This document shows positions 14,018 to 17,722 of a stretch of DNA of 17,722 bases, piece by piece. The stretch is from the NCBI GenBank assembly GCA_030744435.1, contig JASLQO010000007.1, forward strand, positions 1 to 17,722, in the 5' to 3' direction. The position numbers and the translations under genes are program-made. Below the pieces are notes generated by a model that was given only the letters and a program-made list of their open reading frames with translations, was not told where the DNA came from and ran no database searches. The stretch comes from JASLQO01 sp002327525 (GTDB lineage: Bacteria > Pseudomonadota > Gammaproteobacteria > Pseudomonadales > Azotimanducaceae). Within the stretch, counting starts at the first letter, position 1. Each line of letters opens with the position of its first letter.

Positions 14018-15835
14018 CTAGCCGGTCCCGCTTCGTCTGAACAGCATCTTCAGCCAGGTCGAGAGCTTGATGAACGGGACGAGCAGCGGGAGCACCTTGA
14101 GCAGCTTCTCGATCTCCCAGTCGACCAGCGCGGCATCCAGGCGGGAGTAGAATGCGTGAAATAGCGCCTTGGCGCGGTCTGAGGATCGATCCACGTTGTC
14201 GATAGTCATCGAGAACATGAGGTAGATGACGACCAGGTTAATTTTGTAGTTGTTGATGAACGCCCGGTAGCTGTAGCCGGTCACGCCGTGCTCCGTCAAC
14301 TTGTCGTGGTACAGCTTGAGTAGATCCTGTTCGGTCTCCCTGCGGTCTTCGATGGTGATGCTCTGGGTCATCCAGCGTGCGATGTCGTTCACGGGATCGC
14401 CCTTGCCGGCGAGCTGCCAGTCCAGAACGCAGAACTCGCCGCCGTCCGGTGTGGGCTGGATGATGTTATCGGAGCGCAGATCGCCGTGTGTCAGCGAAAA
14501 GGGAAAGGGCGGTGCCGGCTCCAGCTTGAAGAGGGCGGGCAGCAGGTGGATCAGACGCTTCATCTCCGGATAGGAGTCGAATCTGCCGGTCGTTTCCACG
14601 TCGGCGATACTCTCGCGCATGCGCGTGAGCCCTTCGTCCATCGACATTTCGTTGATGATCCATTTGGCCCAGTCGTAGGTGTCCAGTTTGTCGTCGTTCC
14701 ACCATTTGGCGTGCAGCCGGGCGATGTTCTCAATCACCTCGCGGGAAGTCTCCCGGTCGGTGCCCCGCACCTGATCGCTCGGCACGCCGGGCGCCATGTC
14801 CTCCAGCAACATGACAAAATACTGGGTCTCTTCGTCGAGGCTTGCAAAGTAGCAGGCGGGGACTCTGACTCCGGCATCGGCGCCGATGTCCCGGTAGAAG
14901 CCAATCTCTCTCCTGTACAGATTCTGGTCCCGCGCCATCTGCCGCGTATCCGGTCGTGCGGCCGCGAATTTGGCGATGAGCCGCTGCGGTGCGTTGGGTG
15001 CGGGCCCCGCGTATTGCAGAGTCACTCTCACCAGCTGCCCCATGAACCCCTCACCCTGTCCGATGACCTCCGGTGTGAATCCGCTGATCGTGGCACCGTC
15101 GAGGTAGGGCGACATGACGGCTTGCAGCCAGGCGGCCGTCAGATCTTCGCTGCGCTTTGGCAGGGTGGGCGGAGGTGTGGTTGCCCAGTCCGGGCGTAAC
15201 GGATCGGCCCTCGGGTCTTCCGGGAGGTGTTCGTGGAAATTCAGCGTGGTGATCTCCGGTCGGTCGTCGTCCCCCTGAAAGGCGATTTCGGTGACGGCGG
15301 AGTTGTGCATGAGGTATTGGTACCCGAAAGCCGGCGTGGTATCCATCAGCCGGGCGAGCAGGTGGGCGATGGCGGTGCCGTGGCTCACGAAAATGATGTT
15401 CTCGCCGGGATGCTGGGCCCTGATCTCTTCCAGCGCGCTGGCCATGCGGTCGGCGAGCTGGTTGGGAGACTCGCCATTGTGCCCGTTGAAGTCGTCGTCT
15501 CTGATGGAAAGATCGGCGAAACGAACATCAGCCAGGTTCTGGTAGGTGATGCCCTCCCAGTCGCCGAGAAATCCCTCCACGAGATCGTCGTGGGTGTCTA
15601 GCGGTAGTCCGAGCGACTCCGCGATGTACTCGCCTGTGTGGTGCGCCCGGGACAGCGGGCTGGTATAGACGCGATGGTACTTCGTGTCCCAGCCGCGCAG
15701 CATGGCAGCCGTGACCTGTGCCTGACGTCTGCCCCGGTCGTTCAGGGGAGACTCGGACTGGCCGTGGGCGATCTGCTCCATGTTGCCCACGGTCTCGCCA
15801 TGCCTTACGAAGAGGAAGTGCTGTTTCTCTGACAT
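14018..15835 (-). CDS. Histidine phosphatase fused to an APH/ecdysteroid kinase-like domain
   Basis: The 605-residue protein joins two enzymes of opposite direction. Residues 1 to about 200 form a histidine phosphatase (phosphoglycerate mutase-like): FVRHGET with phosphohistidine His12, YTSPLSRAHHTGEY at 57-70, Glu87 in VEGFLGDWEG, and the second His152 in FVSHGTA. After a proline-rich linker (about 205-230), residues 235-605 form an aminoglycoside-phosphotransferase-like kinase. It has an IAKF lysine (289), RREIGFYRDI near 310, VMLLEDM (hinge), the catalytic loop THGDLRSDN (Asp452, Asn457) and the metal-binding VLDWQ (Asp472). The C-terminal helices resemble the ecdysteroid-kinase/CHK-like branch that phosphorylates small-molecule hydroxyls. 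The frame extends to 16087, but RHGET families begin shortly before that motif, so the ATG at 15835 was chosen. Both active sites look intact. It is divergent from the DUF3089 hydrolase. Confidence 0.85.
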   Translation of the reverse strand: MSEKQHFLFVRHGETVGNMEQIAHGQSESPLNDRGRRQAQVTAAMLRGWDTKYHRVYTSPLSRAHHTGEYIAESLGLPLDTHDDLVEGFLGDWEGITYQNLADVRFADLSIRDDDFNGHNGESPNQLADRMASALEEIRAQHPGENIIFVSHGTAIAHLLARLMDTTPAFGYQYLMHNSAVTEIAFQGDDDRPEITTLNFHEHLPEDPRADPLRPDWATTPPPTLPKRSEDLTAAWLQAVMSPYLDGATISGFTPEVIGQGEGFMGQLVRVTLQYAGPAPNAPQRLIAKFAAARPDTRQMARDQNLYRREIGFYRDIGADAGVRVPACYFASLDEETQYFVMLLEDMAPGVPSDQVRGTDRETSREVIENIARLHAKWWNDDKLDTYDWAKWIINEMSMDEGLTRMRESIADVETTGRFDSYPEMKRLIHLLPALFKLEPAPPFPFSLTHGDLRSDNIIQPTPDGGEFCVLDWQLAGKGDPVNDIARWMTQSITIEDRRETEQDLLKLYHDKLTEHGVTGYSYRAFINNYKINLVVIYLMFSMTIDNVDRSSDRAKALFHAFYSRLDAALVDWEIEKLLKVLPLLVPFIKLSTWLKMLFRRSGTG

Positions 15836-15855
15836 CCTGGTCTGGTGGTTCCCGA

Positions 15856-15910
15856 TCAGAGGAGGAATATGCCACAGATCGAATTCGGAGTGGTGACAGC
15901 TCAGTTCAAT
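15856..15910 (+). other. Strong ribosome site and abortive luciferase-like gene start
   Basis: TCAGAGGAGGAA (15856-15867) precedes the ATG at 15869, which encodes MPQIEFGVVTAQFNH, reminiscent of the first strand of luciferase-like monooxygenases. No further similarity follows. The frame runs out of phase into the DUF3089 gene until 16402, almost certainly without meaning there. It is probably the stub of a lost gene. If translated, it would compete with DUF3089 translation from 15978. Confidence 0.35.
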
Positions 15911-15977
15911 CACCGGAAAACATTTCAGCATACGCGCAGACCGGCTATTCTCGCGGCACTCTCGCAATGGGATCGAC

Positions 15978-17123
15978 ATGAAACTGATCAAGGCAGTGGC
16001 CATCACCTTCGCCGTGCTGTTCGTCCTCGCGGTGGGGCTGTATTTTTCGGGGTATGGCGGACAGTTGGCGATGTGGGCCTTCCTCACCTACAACGCTCCG
16101 TCCGGCGATTTCGACCCGGCCGATGCGGTGGTGCCGCCCGACTACGCGGATCGTGCCAACTGGGCTGCGCTGCCGGACGAGGACGATCCTGCGGATCTCG
16201 TGCCCGAAGGTGTGGCACCCGGCCTGGGGCCACGGGAAGTGGACGCCTTCTTCATCCACCCCACCGGTTATCTGCGATCAGGGGGTTGGACGTCGCCGAT
16301 GGACCCGGAAACCGGCACGGAGGAGAACACGCGCTGGATGATGGCCAACCAGGCGAGCGCCTTCAACGGTTGCTGCAACGTCTACGCGCCGCGCTATCGT
16401 GAAGCCACCATCTTCTCCTACTTCGGCGACGATGGGCGCCGCTCGCAGGTGCTCGGCTTCGCCTACCAGGACGTGAAACGGGCATTCGAGCACTTTCTCG
16501 GCAACCATAGTGATGGCCGGCCGTTCGTCATCGCCAGTCACAGCCAGGGTACGCATCATGCGCTCCGTCTGCTCGCCGAGGTCATAGATCCCGGTGAGCT
16601 GTACGAGCGGATGGTGGCCGCGTACCTGATCGGAGGAGTGATCATGCCGGTGTCGCCATCGTGGTTTGCGTCGATGTCGCGGGTAAGGCCCTGCCAGGCG
16701 GCGGACGATCTGCACTGTGTCGTGCACTGGGACACCATGCCGCAAGGCACGGAGCCCATGGAGCGCGCCGAACCGAGCCTCTGCACCAATCCGCTCACCT
16801 GGCGGGTCGATGAGGAACTGGCAGCAGCTGAGCTGAACGAGGGCGCCGTGGTGCCGGAAGGGCAGTACAACGTGGCCTTCGGCCGGGGTGAAGATGCGCC
16901 GACCGGGCAGCTTTTCGAGCGGCTGACGACACCCGTGCCGGGCCAGACGTGGGCTCGGTGCCGGGACGGCTCGTTGTTTGCGCGCAATCAAGCAGGCACG
17001 GGTTTCGCGGCCATGGGCTCGGATCAGATGGGCACCTACCACGGCCTCGACTACGCGCTGTTCTATATGAACATCCGCAACAACGCCTTGCTCCGGACGG
17101 CTCGTTACCTGGATTCCCGCTAG
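15978..17123 (+). CDS. DUF3089 alpha/beta-hydrolase-like protein with N-terminal membrane anchor
   Basis: The 381-residue protein begins MKLIKAVAIT followed by FAVLFVLAVGLYFSG, a lysine-flanked hydrophobic helix (about residues 4-24) without a clear cleavage site. It is probably an inner-membrane anchor with the body in the periplasm. The DUF3089 landmarks are present: DAFFIHPTGYL at 89-99, NVYAPRYREAT at 134-143, DVKRAFEHFL, and the nucleophile elbow IASHSQGTHH with Ser189. GLDYALFYMNIRNN near the C-terminus is a family feature, with His and Asp candidates for the triad nearby. Members are assumed to be esterases or lipases; none of their natural substrates can be inferred here. The start ATG follows GGGA by 5 bases. 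It is divergent from the phosphatase-kinase gene, sharing a 142-base upstream region. Confidence 0.82.
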   Translation: MKLIKAVAITFAVLFVLAVGLYFSGYGGQLAMWAFLTYNAPSGDFDPADAVVPPDYADRANWAALPDEDDPADLVPEGVAPGLGPREVDAFFIHPTGYLRSGGWTSPMDPETGTEENTRWMMANQASAFNGCCNVYAPRYREATIFSYFGDDGRRSQVLGFAYQDVKRAFEHFLGNHSDGRPFVIASHSQGTHHALRLLAEVIDPGELYERMVAAYLIGGVIMPVSPSWFASMSRVRPCQAADDLHCVVHWDTMPQGTEPMERAEPSLCTNPLTWRVDEELAAAELNEGAVVPEGQYNVAFGRGEDAPTGQLFERLTTPVPGQTWARCRDGSLFARNQAGTGFAAMGSDQMGTYHGLDYALFYMNIRNNALLRTARYLDSR

Positions 17124-17500
17124 CCCGGATATTGCACGAGGACGCCCGTTCTCGGCGGTATCCTTGTACAGGAAACCGACGGCGCTGCTGCCGCTGTGTG
17201 CTTCGCGCAGGGGGTTCAGCGACACTGGGGTGCGCTTCCCCGTGCCACCCCCCTCAATTATGCGTGAAACATGATGGAAGGTACTAAATGGCGCAAATGT
17301 ACCTGTCCCCTTTGTTCTAAAGGCACTAAATGGCGTAAATGTACCTGTCCCCTTGGTTCTAAAGGCACTAGATGGCGCAAATGTACCTTTCCCTTTTGTT
17401 CTTAAAGGCACTAAATGGCGTTAATGTACCTGTCCCCTTTATTCGATGGCGTCGGATCCGGCCTCGACGACAGGCATGTGACCGAGTGATCCCATTGTTG
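17124..17500. other. Non-coding interval with repeat block
   Basis: This 377-base stretch separates the DUF3089 gene from the convergent partial MaoC-like gene. The first 150 bases contain no recognised gene, only GC-rich sequence. Positions 17277-17445 hold the 42-bp tandem repeats. The last 55 bases show nothing identifiable. A long minus-strand open frame crossing the repeats into the DUF3089 gene is a shadow, not a gene. Confidence 0.6.
17277..17445. repeat. Four tandem copies of a 42-bp repeat
   Basis: Copies start at 17277, 17319, 17361 and 17404, each close to AAAGGCACTAAATGGCG followed by TAAATGTACCTGTCCCCTT and GGTTCT. Spacing is exactly 42 except for one extra T at 17403. The complementary core AAGGGGACAGGTACATTT resembles short repeats often scattered in proteobacterial genomes near REP-associated (Y1) transposases (from memory, not searched). 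Each copy has dyad potential: GGTAC and GTACC flank the core in copy 1, with AAAGG and CCTTT further out. No transposase is visible. With no spacers, it is not a CRISPR array. Confidence 0.85.
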
Positions 17501-17722
17501 TCAACCACCTTGTCTTTGTGGTAGTTCGACGGTCAGTTTACCCACGCTGGTTTCCTCATCACGGTGCGTCACAGTCTGGATCTTCAAGTCAACGAGGCCC
17601 CTGTCGTCTTCCAGCCTCTTGTCCACCACCTCGCCGTGCAGGCGGATGAGATCACCCTGCCAGTGAAAACCTCGGAAGTCGATCTTCATGGCGCGGAAGC
17701 GTCCGTGGTCACCCATCCAGTT
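17501..17722 (-). CDS. MaoC-like/FAS1-type dehydratase, C-terminal part only
   Basis: The minus-strand frame is open to the window edge and reads NWMGDHGRFRAMKIDFRG, then FHWQGDLIRLHGEVVDKRL, and ends with VGKLTVELPQRQGG before TGA at 17501. The pattern WMGD, then GD-(T/L)-x(3)-G-(R/E)-V-V, then EDxRxLVDL, then a final beta strand with LP, matches the C-terminal hotdog end of the protein at 7354-8496, where it reads DWMGDDGFLRHASCK, GDTLFLNGRIV and GVIRLPSRE. It is a second member of the same family and would start outside the window, so another catabolic operon probably lies to the right. Only about 73 codons are visible. Confidence 0.75.
   Translation of the reverse strand, partial: NWMGDHGRFRAMKIDFRGFHWQGDLIRLHGEVVDKRLEDDRGLVDLKIQTVTHRDEETSVGKLTVELPQRQGG

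Noticed and set aside
15836..16087. 84-codon N-terminal extension of the phosphatase-kinase frame
   Set aside because: Histidine phosphatases start a few residues before RHGET. The extension shows no domain and overlaps the divergent DUF3089 start.
16278..17411. Long minus-strand open frame (377 codons) through the 42-bp repeats and the DUF3089 gene
   Set aside because: It runs antisense to a well-supported gene, has no recognisable domain, and its repetitive start comes from the tandem repeats.
17277..17445. CRISPR array
   Set aside because: Repeats are directly adjacent with no variable spacers, and no cas genes are present.

Overview
The window looks like an accessory catabolic region of a Gammaproteobacterium. 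It has moderately high GC, a Pseudomonas-type phaC-phaZ pair, a perfect FNR/ANR box and an IS3-family end. The genus cannot be named from the sequence. All assignments come from reading translations and motifs; no database search was run.

Layout, left to right. 1-140: the 5' end of an IS3-family insertion sequence, cut by the window edge. 212-3638: a FabG-like SDR reductase (minus), divergent from a class II-like PHA synthase (phaC) overlapped by a PHA depolymerase-like hydrolase (phaZ). 3694-8496: an acyl-CoA dehydrogenase (minus), a broken SCP-x-type thiolase (plus), an acyl-CoA-dehydrogenase-fold flavin monooxygenase (minus) and a double-hotdog MaoC-like dehydratase (plus). 8571-12059: a luciferase-like monooxygenase, a GMC oxidoreductase and a gluconate-2-dehydrogenase subunit-3-like partner, all minus. 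12060-12652: no intact gene, but an FNR-type palindrome and a fragment of a cytochrome b561-like gene. 12653-13815: a second luciferase-like monooxygenase preceded by fused gene fragments. 14018-17123: a histidine-phosphatase/APH-like kinase fusion protein (minus) divergent from a membrane-anchored DUF3089 hydrolase (plus). 17277-17445: four tandem copies of a 42-bp repeat. 17501-17722: the C-terminus of a second MaoC-like protein running off the window.

Taken together (inference), the cluster resembles CoA-ester and ring or side-chain degradation of a bulky hydrophobic substrate such as a steroid, terpenoid or alicyclic acid: acyl-CoA dehydrogenase, MaoC-like hydratases, SCP-x thiolase, flavin monooxygenases and a GMC alcohol dehydrogenase. 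It is linked to storage of the resulting hydroxyacyl-CoA as PHA.

A second theme is decay. The thiolase, the cytochrome b561, an aldehyde-dehydrogenase-like gene and two gene starts with strong Shine-Dalgarno sequences are all truncated or interrupted. The most unusual intact gene is the fused phosphatase-kinase.
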